Part shown: positions 21,875 through 33,396 of the stretch, in pieces
Position numbering within the stretch: the stretch's first letter is position 1
Layout: each line of letters starts with the position of its first letter
Source: Marasmius tenuissimus
Taxonomy: Eukaryota; Basidiomycota; Agaricomycetes; Agaricales; Marasmiaceae
NCBI GenBank assembly: GCA_029532415.1
Contig: JAQOTA010000050.1
Coordinates: forward strand, 5,766,001-5,830,000
Direction of reading: 5' to 3'
DNA: 64,000 nucleotides
Position numbers and translations under genes: made by a program
Notes under the pieces: model-generated
Seen by the model: the letters and a program-made list of their open reading frames with translations, nothing else
Databases searched by the model: none
Told to the model about the DNA's origin: nothing

Positions 21875-23823
21875 TCAAGAACATTCATCACATTCATTCC
21901 GGAACTTCAACCTCAAAACAACATCTGACGCGAGTCCCAGCCCAACCCGAAGACTACTCGTGCTGTCTTCCTGTTTCGAGTCGAACACGGGCGGCAGTAG
22001 CACCTCTCGCGAGAAGGCCACCCTCTCCTCCTCGAGTTCGCGAATCCTGGCCGCATCTCCTGGTTTCAACACATCGGTATCATCAACAAAGAATCCCTTC
22101 CTTGAATCCCGCGGCTGAATTCCATAGATCATCGTAAACGACATCAATCGGCAAACGCGTCACTCCTGTTCCTCGACTTGACCATGTCCACGAGCGGAGC
22201 GATGTCGTCCGCTTGGAATATTGGAAACCCTTCGTCTACAAGGGTGAGCTGCTTGAGTCTTGGACAAAGAGTCGTCGGATCTCCACCTATCGTAAAGTGG
22301 GAGACAAGCCTTGTAATTGGGTGGGTGAGAGAGCTGCCATTGCTGGTGTTTCCGACGGCGATCTCGAAACGTTGGTGGCGGTCTCATTGACTGGCTAGGA
22401 CTCTGATATCGAGATGAGTCAGGGCTGGGAGGGCTCGCAAAAGGGGTAGCACGGAAAGGAGTCTATTGGTGCAATGGCCGGAGTTCTGGAATTTAATGGC
22501 CAGAGATTCGAGCGAGGGGGCAGAGCTCTTGAAAGAACTTAGTTGAGATTCCCAGTTGTTGCTGCCTTCAGATACGGGAACATGAAGTTTGCCCTCGGGT
22601 CCTAGTGTAACATCAAGGGAATGGAGGGAAGGGAATGTCAACGTGGCGAATAACGCGACGAGGTCGGTGGGAAACGTAGCCACCGAAATAGTCAAGTTTT
22701 CAAGGGGGCAGGTTCCGAGGTCGGAGGGGTCGCCAACAGATTGGAATCGGGTGCATTCTTTGATCGTCAAATTTCTGAGAGAGGTACAGGTGGGTAAAAG
22801 CCGAATAAGGGCCTGGGTTTCGTCTTCAGTCAGCCGAATCAGGGTAAGTGTCGTTAAACGTGGATAGGGAAGGTACTGCACGGGCAGTAGAGAACTGATG
22901 AGAGCAGTGGTGAGCTTTGGGGCGTCCGATATAGCCGCCCAGAAGTCTGGATGAATGTTCCTTTGGGATTCGACCGTCATATCGAGAGAGATGGACGTTA
23001 GATGAAGGAAGGACCATCCAGAGTAATGGCCATAACTAACGAGACTTTCGAAAGCCTGTGCATCCAAAACCAATTTCTTGCATCGAGGAAGGTGGGGGAA
23101 AACCTGGCAGGACACATCGCCGCCGTTACCGCCGAGCTTTGACAAAGTCGAGCACGAGTCGAGACTTTCGTACAGTTCAACATCTAGCGGGGCGTCCTGA
23201 GACTTGTTGAGATGAGCCTTCAGGAGGGAAAGGTTGTTTTGACGACAGCAGGGGAGATGTATCTTGTAGCGGGACCAATAGCTCGGTGTATGACAAGCGA
23301 TGGCCCTCCACATATAAGATGTATGGCAAAGGGGATAGAGTGGTAGTCTCTCGTGATAGTCACAGACTGGTCGGCCGAAGTATCCAATGACCAAAGCATA
23401 CGAACCGGGGTTGTCGCATTGACAGTTGAAGGATATGATGCGCTCCCAAACCTCGCGAGGCACACGCCGGACTCGTGAGCTGAGCTGGCGCAGTTGCCGA
23501 ACCCGCTCAAGGAGCAGGTATCTTTGTCCATCCAACACGCTCAGTCTTATGCAAAGAGGTCGGGCGATACTCGAGCTCAGCTCCCAATCTCGTGAATCTT
23601 CTATTTTTGCGCGAAGGCCTGAAATCTCCCGGGCGATCTCCTCGAGGGTGTGTTCTTCTTCTGAGATCAATGACTGAATATGAGCTGATTCTGTTCCGGA
23701 AGGGATATGGAAAGAGCGGAGAACATCTGTGAGCAGAACAGGAAGGCCATTGTGTTCAGTCAAGCTGGTGGGCTGAAGCCTTAGGAGTGGTTGGTGGTCG
23801 AGGTTGTCACCACTGACAGGCAT
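21875..23823 (-). pseudogene. F-box protein gene, probably broken near its 3' end
   Basis: A single exon from ATG 23823 runs 479 codons. An N-terminal coiled-coil-like region (EEEHTLEEIAREISGLRAKI) leads into an F-box (RRVPREVWERIISF) and then a leucine-rich-repeat-like body (LRNLTIKEC, LENLTISVA, LESLAIKF), the usual agaricomycete layout for SCF ubiquitin-ligase substrate adaptors. An in-frame TGA at 22384-22386 cuts the protein after VLASQ. The same frame stays open 79 more codons and clearly continues the family pattern (CPRLKQLTLVDEGF, then DMVKSRNRS). A shift near 22155 leads to a tail IRELEEERVAFSREVL ending at 21875. So the C-terminus appears lost through one nonsense change and one frameshift. 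A truncated protein could still be made. Confidence 0.7.
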
Positions 23824-24304
23824 GGCTGTTCATCGCGATCCGCAATTGTTCAATGATGAGCAGATGAAGAATGTTGAGAGAACGTACTCGGAAACTAGGG
23901 AAAGATACCCTTCGCCCAGTCCACTTCGAATTTCTCCATCATATACCGGGAAATGCCGTCTTAGGAGACAAGGGACCCAGACATTTACTATGTCATGAAT
24001 TCCGACGCCAAGTCTGTCAGGTTAGGCTCCTGCACTCGGCGATGGTATTGCGACTTCGGAAAGAATAACGATGTAGGAGAAGGGAAAAGAACAAGGACGG
24101 GAACCTAGGAAAGAGTAAATGCCGACGGCCAAATCTACAGTTTTCCGCGATCCCAAATTGCCTGCCGTTACCGCTGGGCGTTGGATTACTGTCCATACCA
24201 GACTCTCATAGCGCCGTTACCTTCAGGCTAAAATATGTATACAGGAGGCTCAGCCTAAAATATAGCTAGCGCAAGAACATTAACATAGGTCATACCTACT
24301 CTTC
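23824..24304. other. Intergenic, 481 bp, between two F-box genes
   Basis: Upstream region of the broken F-box gene and 3' region of the next one. Nothing recognisable. Confidence 0.5.
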
Positions 24305-26131
24305 CTAATCACCAAAATCATACTCAGAGTCCGATTCATCAGTCTGAGCACCGTCGATCTCGGTCTCTCCCTCCTGCTCGTAGGGAGCGGCACGATGCCT
24401 GACCATAACACATTCTGTCCCGCTCTCCCGAAGCGCACGTACTCTTTCACTATAAAGAGCACTGCCAACCCCGTGTTCTGGGCCTTGGTGTAAATTACTT
24501 TCGCAGCGACCTCCACAGTACCCCAGCATGAACCTCTCCAACAACGCGACAGGCTTTCCCTCTCCCACCAATGAGGGCCACCAAGAGAGGGCACTCCTCG
24601 ACGTCATCATCTCAACGATATCATTCCCGACGACGGAACATCCCATGGGGAAAACCTCATCTGAGATACTCAAGCTGCGAAGCTTTGGTAATAAGATATC
24701 GTCCGGAGACGTTGGCAAGGTCCTCGGTATTGTGAGGCCGGGGAACAGCCACCCAAATACAGACTTATACGCGTCGCCTTCCCCCTCGACACTGAGTGTG
24801 AGTTCTGTAAGGTTGGGTACTGCTCGGAAGAGCCCTGAGAGGCAGTGCTGCCCGTCTCTGCCGTACTCAAGGCAGAGACCTTCACGGTGAATATGGGGTT
24901 GGTCCGAAACGATGAGCTGGAGTTCGAGATGCTGGATGGTCTGGGAGTAATGGTTTATCCTCTCGAAAAGGTTTATCCAATCCTCGGAAGACTCAAAGCA
25001 ACAGAAAGGGAATCCGGCGGTGAGGCGAAGAGTCGTTAGGTGAGGGAATGTGAAGAAGGAAAGCACGTCGAGGATTGTTGTGGGGAAGCTGAACAGGTCG
25101 ACGGTGAGGGTATGTACTGGTAACGACGAGTTAGATTGCATGTTGAGAAACTGTGACCGCTGTATGCCAGAGTCGGTAATGGAGAGCACCTCCAGCGATC
25201 GGGTGCAAGATAGTAGGGTGTAGATCAGATTCGGAGAAGCGAGATGGGCGAGGATATGCAATTCTGTCAACTGGGGGTAATGGACATAGGAGATGGGTAG
25301 GACGCCCGTCAAGCTCGATACGCTTCTAAGAAGCGGAGCACGGTGGCGCAATGCATCCCAAAACCAGTGCTGACCTGCCCTCCACGAGAGTGAGGGCGAG
25401 ATGTCAAAATCGTGGCTGAACTGGACAAGAGATGGGAACGAAAGGAACGGGTACGGGATATCCGGCGAATTCAAGAAGTAATCTTCGAAACCGTCCATGT
25501 ATATCCAAAGCCCTTTACACCGTGGAAGAAGGAATCTGACCAAATAATCGAGCGTTCTGCAAGTGCTCTCTGACCAGCCGGGATAGTCCTGCGCGTGGTT
25601 TGATGACCCTTTCGTGCGGTAATCGATGACCAAATCCAAAGGACGCCCTTTCGAATGGTCTAAATGTAGTTTTAGACCCGGTCGAATGTCCTTCTCGAGG
25701 TTCCGAAGGTTGACCTCTATCGAGGTCCAGAGATTGGGAAGCCCGAGTACGATTTGCCTCCAATGAGAGCATACGAGCGTCAGGTTGTAGGCGTTGCTCT
25801 GAGCAATGTCAGACCCTGGGATTACACCGTGAGGATTGCAAGCGACAAACGAAGTCGTGCTGCCAATGACAAGGGTGAATATCATGGACCATATTTCAAC
25901 GGGTACTCGACGTGAGGTCGGAGAAGCCAACCAACAGGTCCGAGGCCTGGCTTCGGACTGCGAAGACGCTTGGTGCGAAGAGAGGGTACGAGTCTGATGT
26001 TGAGCTGGTGTGAGCTGTTCGTCGTGTTGTGTAACCACGGTCTTTTCTGTACCTGCCGGCAGGGTGTCGAGGTCCACAGCTGGTGTGTCTGTGAGGGTAT
26101 ATGCGGGCCTCGCGACGTCCATAGTACACAT
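24305..26131 (-). CDS. F-box domain protein, 608 aa
   Basis: Intronless frame of 608 codons. After about 75 disordered residues an F-box follows: SRRVPVEIWSMIFTLVIG, then LVCSHWRQIVLGLPNLWTSIEV, the classic agaricomycete pattern where the F-box docks Skp1. The remainder holds irregular leucine-rich repeats (LEVLSITDSG, LTTLRLTAG, LTELTLSVEG, LPKLRSLSISD) that would choose the target for ubiquitination. The tail is acidic (TDESDSEYDFGD). F-box families are hugely expanded in these fungi and the target cannot be predicted. It is on the same strand as three other F-box genes in this window but is not a close copy of the pair at 26.7-29.1 and 36.7-39.0 kb. Confidence 0.85.
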   Translation of the reverse strand: MCTMDVARPAYTLTDTPAVDLDTLPAGTEKTVVTQHDEQLTPAQHQTRTLSSHQASSQSEARPRTCWLASPTSRRVPVEIWSMIFTLVIGSTTSFVACNPHGVIPGSDIAQSNAYNLTLVCSHWRQIVLGLPNLWTSIEVNLRNLEKDIRPGLKLHLDHSKGRPLDLVIDYRTKGSSNHAQDYPGWSESTCRTLDYLVRFLLPRCKGLWIYMDGFEDYFLNSPDIPYPFLSFPSLVQFSHDFDISPSLSWRAGQHWFWDALRHRAPLLRSVSSLTGVLPISYVHYPQLTELHILAHLASPNLIYTLLSCTRSLEVLSITDSGIQRSQFLNMQSNSSLPVHTLTVDLFSFPTTILDVLSFFTFPHLTTLRLTAGFPFCCFESSEDWINLFERINHYSQTIQHLELQLIVSDQPHIHREGLCLEYGRDGQHCLSGLFRAVPNLTELTLSVEGEGDAYKSVFGWLFPGLTIPRTLPTSPDDILLPKLRSLSISDEVFPMGCSVVGNDIVEMMTSRSALSWWPSLVGEGKPVALLERFMLGYCGGRCESNLHQGPEHGVGSALYSERVRALRESGTECVMVRHRAAPYEQEGETEIDGAQTDESDSEYDFGD

Positions 26132-26692
26132 TTCTGCCTGTTTGGAAGAACGAAAAAGGTTTTAGAACGAACGAAACCCGCCGAAACATGAAATACGCAC
26201 TATTGAGCACACATAAAATGGATCCATTCTCTGCCCCGGTATCCTTGATTTATACCATTAACCGACTATTGTTTTCCATGCCAACTTGAGGGATAGAATC
26301 ATCATGACCAAGGCCCAAAATGACGGATGGAACTGGTTGCTGGGAGACTGCTAATTATGTATGGCACGCGTGTTCCTTTTTGTTTCTCCGCCTCGGACGG
26401 TTGCATGACGACTGTCGAAACTTCATAGAAAGGAGAGAAAGAGAATAAGAAAAGGTTCACCACTATGCGAAAGAGGTTGAACGAGCAAGAGTCGGACGAA
26501 TGCAATGGTAGATGGTGGTGAATGGCAAAGGTGAAGAACCGGGAGAGTGCCTTGGCTCCGGGCCCGAGCCTAAGCGCGCAGTACAATACTGTGGGTACAA
26601 ATTTCATATGCTTTCATTACAGTCCATTCAAAGTCCATTATACAGTCTATAATTACATTGACCACAGAAGCTCGGTACTATTTGGATACCAT
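26132..26692. other. Intergenic, 561 bp
   Basis: 5' region of the 608-aa F-box gene and 3' region of the next F-box gene on the same strand. No further feature seen. Confidence 0.5.
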
Positions 26693-29059
26693 TCACAGCC
26701 CAATTCCCTGGTCATCTACATTCGCAACCGGTGCCACATGTTTCCACCCCCTGTGATATCCGCCTGGGTTCCATTCGTCCAAATTCCAGACATTCCGCCC
26801 ATCACTACAAAGGTTCATAGTCGCCTTTACCTTGCCCCCGTCTCCCCTGTCAATGCTATAAACGTCCGAAATACGCCCTTCTACAACCATCACCTCAAGA
26901 GTGGGGCAATAACAACCAAATACACGCGCAACAGTGGTGCCCAGCTCTTCAAACTCGTCTTCATCGTTCTCATGGCCAGAGGCGACAGCTACTGCGGATG
27001 GACTATCGGCTACGGCATCATTCGCGATAGCGGCCTCCCAACGAAGCATGGCGGACGGAGCGTATTCGTAGGTGGGGATGTGAATGTTCCACCCGAAGTA
27101 TCTTAGCCTACGAAACCCCTGGAACCGGTGCGCGTACTCTCCGGTTGGATGAGGCCAAAGGACCAGCTGGTTCGTTGGAAACCTTGGCAACCGGCCCTCC
27201 CGCTGGGTGAGTGTGAGGCCAACGAGGTCCGGGAAGAACTGAACAATTCGTTCGATGAGCAAAAGAGAACCTCTTTTGATGCGTTCGAGGACGAGGACTT
27301 GCAACGGAGCTGAACGGAGAGACCCGAGGAGGACGAGGGCCAGACCTTCTGGAAGGGGGCTATGCATGGTCAGCTTGACATGCGTCAAGGTACAGGGCGT
27401 AGAGTGCCGGAGTTCAGATTGGGTGATCCAGTCTGCCAATGTGGGGACGTCGTTCAGGAGAAGACAAAGGGCAAGTTTGCGAAGACCTTGGAAGAGGAGC
27501 TCGCTTCTGTCCTGAATATCAACGGAAGGAAGCCAGGTAGTTCCCGGGGTAGGTGGAGCGTGGTGCTTGAAGGTGACAAGATTGGGGAGAAGTGGAAGTG
27601 TGTACCAAAGGCCGCCTCCTGTCGATTCTCGAGAAAGAGTTTCATGGTTGACGTTCCACGTCTCAGACCACTCGACGTTGAGAACTTGAGGAGCGAGAGG
27701 AATAGTGTTGTGAGCGATATCAGCTTCCACCGTATCGTCCTCGATACGCGCGAAGGTGAAATATATGGTATGGAGCTTCAACAACTGGCTTATTGCTTCG
27801 AGCCAGTCGCTCGTGATAACGAAATGGTTTATAGTGATCTGGGTGAGCCCGAAACAAGCTGATAGCAGGGAACACATTGAGTGGTTGATTGAGTCATAGA
27901 ATGGATTCTTGTATGCACGCGCACGCAGAATGGGGACTTCCCGACCGTCCGAATTCCAGTGGTCCTCAACAATGAGAGTCTGGATGAGCCGAGCAAGATC
28001 GGGGCGTGAAGTAAGGAAATCAACGTGGGATGCAAGGTCCCCAGTCTTCTCTCCCGCAAGCTCATCGAGGAACTCTGCACTTAGTTGTTCGTGCGTCAGC
28101 TGCTTTATTATATCCCAGTCTGCGAAATGCAAAGACACTGAGCGCGTCTGGAGTCCAATCTTGGATCAATACCGATGATACAACGTCGTCCATGTGAACT
28201 CACCCGATAGAGCTGTGGGGAAGAACCAATCTGTTTCATCGTTTGACACGTAGATGCCAGACGTCTTGCTTGCTGGACGTCCGCAAAGTGGAAGACATGG
28301 TGGATAAGTTCCGGCGGTAGGTTCATGAGGCATAACTTCTGTATCTTTAGTGTCTCTTGCGCCTCTTGCCTGATAACAGCTAGCTTTCCTGTCAAAGTAT
28401 GTGAGCTTCAAGACAGTGAGTCGGAGCGCGAATCAAGTATACCAAGTCGATCTTCCAACCAACCAAAATCAACAACTCGAGGTAGCTTCCATTTCAGCCT
28501 GCACTGCTTCCAGGTCTCCTCGTTGGTTACTACGTACTCCAGATATGTCCTAACCCTGCCTTTCGTATCCGTGTCCTCGAATTCCTCCTCTCTGACGGTC
28601 TCTCGGATACGATCCAAGTCTTGAACAATTTCATGGTAGATAGCCATCAACTGTTCGAATCTCTGTAGCCATATGATCAGCTACATCAGAGCCAGATTTC
28701 CTGGTTATGATTGCTCACATGTAGATGGCGACCTGATAAATCGAGCGTACCCTTGACTCAAGAGCTTTGGTAATCGAACAACAACGATGGCGGTGAGAGT
28801 AGCCCACCTTGTAGAACCCCTCGAGAGATTTGAAGAATCTTAGGGCATGGTAATACCTATACGCGTCGAAATCATCCCAGACAGACTGTGATTCTTCTGC
28901 TTCCAAAGTGACCTCAATATCGTCACATCTCGGATGCCTGCTGCTACTGTGTCGTATCTGCTGGCGGTAGATTAGCCTTTGTTCTTCTTCCTCATATAGC
29001 CGGATGAAAGGTTCGTATCCGCAGAGGCGGCAGAGGTAGTTTTCCGGTTCGTCTTCCAT
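26693..29059 (-). CDS. F-box protein with conserved N-terminal block, paralog A
   Basis: Start ATG 29059 chosen because MEDEPENYL aligns with MEGEQGDSV of paralog B at 36.7-39.0 kb. Exon 1 holds acidic/charged sequence and a striking block, VWDDFDAYRYYHALRFF then KSLEGFYK, shared with paralog B. A middle exon has a charged helix region. The F-box follows (MNLPPELIHHVFHFADVQQA, then RLASTCQTMKQIG). A short intron after YR leads to a long last exon of about 480 residues with weak leucine repeats (APLQVLVLERIKRG, FFPDLVGLTLTQ) and a conserved end GGYHRGWKHV. Stop at 26693-26695. Likely a ubiquitin-ligase adaptor. The join between exon 1 and exon 2 is uncertain by a few residues. Confidence 0.78.
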
Positions 29060-29382
29060 GGTGGTGTTGTGGAGAGAGAGCCAGAACGAACCGGACAAAT
29101 ATCCCGTCGGGCCGTACCGAGCCAACGGTTCCTTTATTACGCGCAAAGGCTCGTTTTTTTCTTTCAACGCTTAAGGTTTCTTTGACAATGTTTCCAGTGC
29201 CACTGTGCCACATATATTTAAACGTGGTCTTTCTACGCGTCCCAGCTTTCATCCTAACCTCCGCCATCGACCTTGACCCCCCAAATAGCCACTCTCAAGC
29301 TTGATCCTCTCATCAGTGTTCGTTTTTTCTTCGATTATCTTTCGCGTCTCTCGACTTACACCTAAAAGCTAGCTGTTGCTCC
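29060..29382. promoter_or_regulatory. Divergent promoter region, F-box paralog A / SDE3-like helicase
   Basis: 323 bp separate the two start codons, which point away from each other, so both promoters must lie here. An A/T-rich ATATATTTAAA element is visible near 29211-29221. Confidence 0.5.
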
Positions 29383-32300
29383 ATGTCGTGTCAAGAATTC
29401 GAGACCTGGACGTGTGTACTATGCAACATCGAAACCCGGGCTTATGGCAGAGAAGATCACCTTCGAGGCACGAAGCATCGCTCTAAAGCGATGGATCTCG
29501 CAAGGAAATCTGGTCTGAACGGGCATGTTACCAAATCCTCGACCTCTTCCACCAGAGCAAGCTCAGGCGAAGACGAGTGGGTCTGCGATACGTGTGGAAT
29601 TCGAATGGCAATTGGCAGTCAAGAGCAACACCTCCAAGGGAAGCGACATCAAAAGAAATTGGCGCTGTCCTCAGCATCCAGCCAATGGACTTGCGATGTT
29701 TGCAACATCACCTGCTCTGATCAGAAAAAACATCTCAAAGGGAAAGCTCACAAATCCGTGTTGGCAAAGACCCCGACAGACACGTCGACGTCTGCTTTCA
29801 GAGAAGCTGAGAAGGACAAGAACGGCCTCACCCTCAAGGGTGACTTCGACCTCGGGATAGTTGACCTGGAGTCTGCTGCACGAGGCATCACCATTGCTGC
29901 TACGGTTGTGGCCGATTCGGATAGTCAAGTCGAGCTCATCGTGTGTACCCTGGCATCGTCCAAAGGAAAACGGTTAACTTCTCCGTGAGTACTCAGGTGT
30001 CCTGCATTTTTTCTTTCACTGAACGTTTTCTTTCAGGTTCCGCGTCACAGTCCCGGAAAACGACATCATCGACTCCTCCACTCCCCTTCATCTCGAAGTC
30101 CATATGACCACCAAGAACTACGGGATCGCCGAAGACCGACTAGAGCTCATCTTCCAAGACACGCAGCTTCATACCTGTTTCCTTATTGCCCGCACGCTAC
30201 GTGTCCGTGTTGGCAGTCAATCTGACCACGACGAGTTGGAGCCCGAGACACCTTATGTTCCAAAGCCCAAGAAGCGGTCTACCCGTCAACCGGAGAAAGA
30301 AGTTGTCCATGGCGAGCTTGCACCGTCGTTGAGGGCGATTCCGTATGTCAGGAAGCTACCTATGGCGTTGATGACATATCGCCTTGTACGGACCCTGGCT
30401 CTGGGGAATAGTGCTCAAGTCGTAGAGGCGTTGAAGAAAGACCATCTCCCTCAGGCGTTCGACAGCGCGGGGTACGCAGAACACTTTAGGCATCTCTTGT
30501 GGGCGGAAGAGTTCCAGATGGAGTATGTGTTTCATTCTCTCGTTCTGTCGTGACCGAGTTTGAACCTGATATCTCCCCAGACGCGATCTTGAATACTACG
30601 ACATGACGGATGCGAGACTCACACAGCTCAACTCCTACTACTAGTATGCTCAACTCATCACTTCATAGCAAAGGTGTTCTGACTTTTACTTTATCAGTCT
30701 TGAAGTTCCAGGTCTTGCCGAAAACCGACCCAGTGTCCTCGTTGGTATGTGCACGTCCTTTACATGATCTCTCTCCTCTCTCTAATTGGATTCTTCCAGG
30801 TGACCGAATCCTCGTCCAGAAGCACGGAAGTGCTCGCGGCCACTGGTATGAAGGCGGAGTCCACATCGTCCGTAAACGGGAAGTCGGCATGAAATTCGAC
30901 CCATCCTTCGAAGCGAACCCCGACGACCTGTTCCTGGTCAGGTTCAAGCTCAACCGGTATCCCCTTCGCCGTGCGCATCACGCGATGGACTTCGCCTTCC
31001 CTCAAGATCGTATTCTATTCCCCGCGCCAGAGCATCTGAAGGAAGGGCCTATTCCTCAGGGTATCATGCGTGGTATGTTCAATCCTGCGATTGGCACCAA
31101 CCCTCGACAGCTCCAGGCTGTTGCGAGTATCTCTCGTGCACCGCCAGGGTCCGTTCCGTTCGTGTTGTTTGGACCGTAAGTCGCATCTCAGGACTCATGG
31201 ATATGGATTCGTATGCTGAGTCTTTGTTTTGTCCGCTGTAGACCAGGTACAGGAAAAACCGTCACCATGATCGAAGCGATACGCCAAATCCTCGAGAAAC
31301 ATCCCCGATTCCGCGTCCTCGCCTGCGCTCCCAGCAACTCTGCCGCGGACCTCATCGCTCTCCGGCTAACCTCCCTCGGTCCAGACGTCCTCTTCCGAGC
31401 TTACGCATCGTACAGAACTAAGGACCAAGTCCCCGATGAGCTCGACGCTTTCACATACCGCAACGCAGATGGGTATTACTCCGTTCCAGGTCTGGAAGAG
31501 ATGTTGCGCTTCCGTGTTGTCGTCACGACGTGTATCTCGGCGAATATTGTTTCGGGGATTGGGATCCGGAGGGGGCATTACAGTCATATCTTCATTGATG
31601 AAGCTGGGCAGGCGAATGAACCTGAGGCGATGATTGCGATCAAGTCGATGACAGGGGACAAAACGAATGTGGTCTTGTGTGGAGATCCGAGGCAGTTGGG
31701 GCCGGTTGTCAGATCGGGTGTTGCGAGGAGGTTGGGGCTGGAGGTGTCCTTCATGGAGAGGTTGATGAAGAGGGAGGTGTACGACGAGGTGAAGGGGTAT
31801 GGAAAGACGTAAGTGCATCTTCTATTGCTTGCGTTGAGAGCTGTGGCTTACTGGCCTTTTTTCGTTATAGTGTAGTGAAACTGACAAAGAACTACCGGTC
31901 GCATGACGCGATTCTAAAATTCCCCAACGAGAGGTTCTACGGCGGCGATCTTGAATCGTGTGCTGACCCCAACGTCACCGATCTTTTCATCAACTCGACC
32001 CATGTCGTTGCTCCAGACCTCCCTATCGTGTTCTACTCTGTCTCTGGGAAAGACGAACGAGAGAAGTTGTCCCCTTCGTTCTTCAACATCGACGAAGTGA
32101 CCGTGGTCAAGTCCATCGTCGAAAAGTTGAGGTCTGATAGGGGAATCTGTTTGAGTGAGCGTACATTCTTACTTGGGCTCCTGTGTCCTTGGTGCTGATT
32201 GTTCTGTTTTCATGGTATTCGACTCTATAGCCGACGACGACATCGGTGTCATCGCTCCCTACCATGGTCAAGTGTTGAAGCTTCGAACCGCATTCCGAGG

Positions 32301-32924
32301 CTTCGCGGATTCGGTCAAAGTTGCAAGTGTGGAAGAATTCCAGGGTCAGGTAAGCGCTTCGTCTTTGACCAACAGCGACTGGACCGTTCTCACCATAGCC
32401 CTGATGATTTCTCAGGAACGTAAAGTCATCATCGTCTCGACCGTTCGGAGCAGTCGTGAATTCCTTCAATACGACCTGCGCCATACCCTTGGTTTTGTTG
32501 CAAATCCACGTCGATTCAATGGTACGGACTTCGAGTGCTTCTATGTCTATTCCGACTCAGGCTAATGAGTGTTCTTCCTCCACTAGTGGCTGTCACTCGT
32601 GCCCAGTCACTCCTCGTCATCGTCGGAGATCCTAACGTCCTTTCCCTCGACCCGCTCTGGCGTTCATTCATGAACTATGTATACCAGAATGGCGGATGGA
32701 CTGGACCGGAACCGGTATGGGATACTGAGGAGGATGTGGACTCCGATGCTGTGCCGAGATACGATGCCGAGATTAGAGAGAAGGCGAGAGATGACTTGGA
32801 AACTCTCTCGAGAATGATGGAGGTTCTTAGGCTAAATGGTGTTCCGGGGGACCTCGAAGCGGATGGGAGTGGAGAGAGCGATTATGTTGATGTGGATAGG
32901 CCGTGGGGTGAGATGTCGGAGTAG
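29383..32924 (+). CDS. SDE3/MOV10-like SF1 RNA helicase with three N-terminal zinc fingers
   Basis: About 1,000 residues over nine or ten exons. N-terminus: three U1-type C2H2 fingers (WTCVLCNIETRAYGREDHL, WVCDTCGIRMAIG, WTCDVCNITCSDQKKHL), typical of proteins that bind double-stranded or structured RNA. The middle region matches the MOV10/SDE3 beta-barrel area. Helicase motifs: I GPPGTGKT (split by an intron after GP), Ia APSNSAAD, II FIDEAGQANEPE (DEAG), III GDPRQLGPV, IV/V NYRSH and VIAPYHGQ, VASVEEFQGQERKVII, VI NVAVTRAQSLLVIVGDP. The DEAG box and EFQGQE place it with Upf1-like SF1B helicases of the SDE3/MOV10/Armitage group, which act in RNA silencing; Neurospora SAD-3 and fission yeast Hrr1 are fungal members. 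Splice joins were checked in frame at each motif. The role in silencing is by homology only. Confidence 0.9.
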
Positions 32925-33396
32925 TGTCGGCTTGAGCTTCGATTCCTTTCTTGATTTGTTTTTGATTTTCTGTGTTTTTGTTTGACCGTGTGTACTTACT
33001 GCGTTACTATACCTTCCCTCTACATCGGGGCTAATCAAGATATTTTTGTCGATTTGTTCTCTCAGAAAGGTTCAGATGTGAGAAGCGAATAGAATTGAGG
33101 ACGAATACTCGGACTACGTGAGCCAGATGAACTTAAACGCCTCCTTGCCTCCGAATCGGCCAGCTGAATTTCTAGCTCTGTGTGTTTGTCTCAATTCATC
33201 GTTTTCTCGCGGTATTCGGTCGGGGTGTATTTTGATTACAGTTAGTAGAGATACACAAGTAAGATATAAACGAGCACAATATATGCAGCAAAAGTCTGTC
33301 ACAGATTTACTATAACCAGTCCATAGGGGCAAATTGTCCAAGATAAAACAAAAGAGCGTTTTATAACGACAACAAGAAGTGGTCCGTGTTCCGCAT
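32925..33396. other. Intergenic, 472 bp, between convergent genes
   Basis: 3' regions of the helicase (+) and lectin (-) genes. Nothing else seen. Confidence 0.5.
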
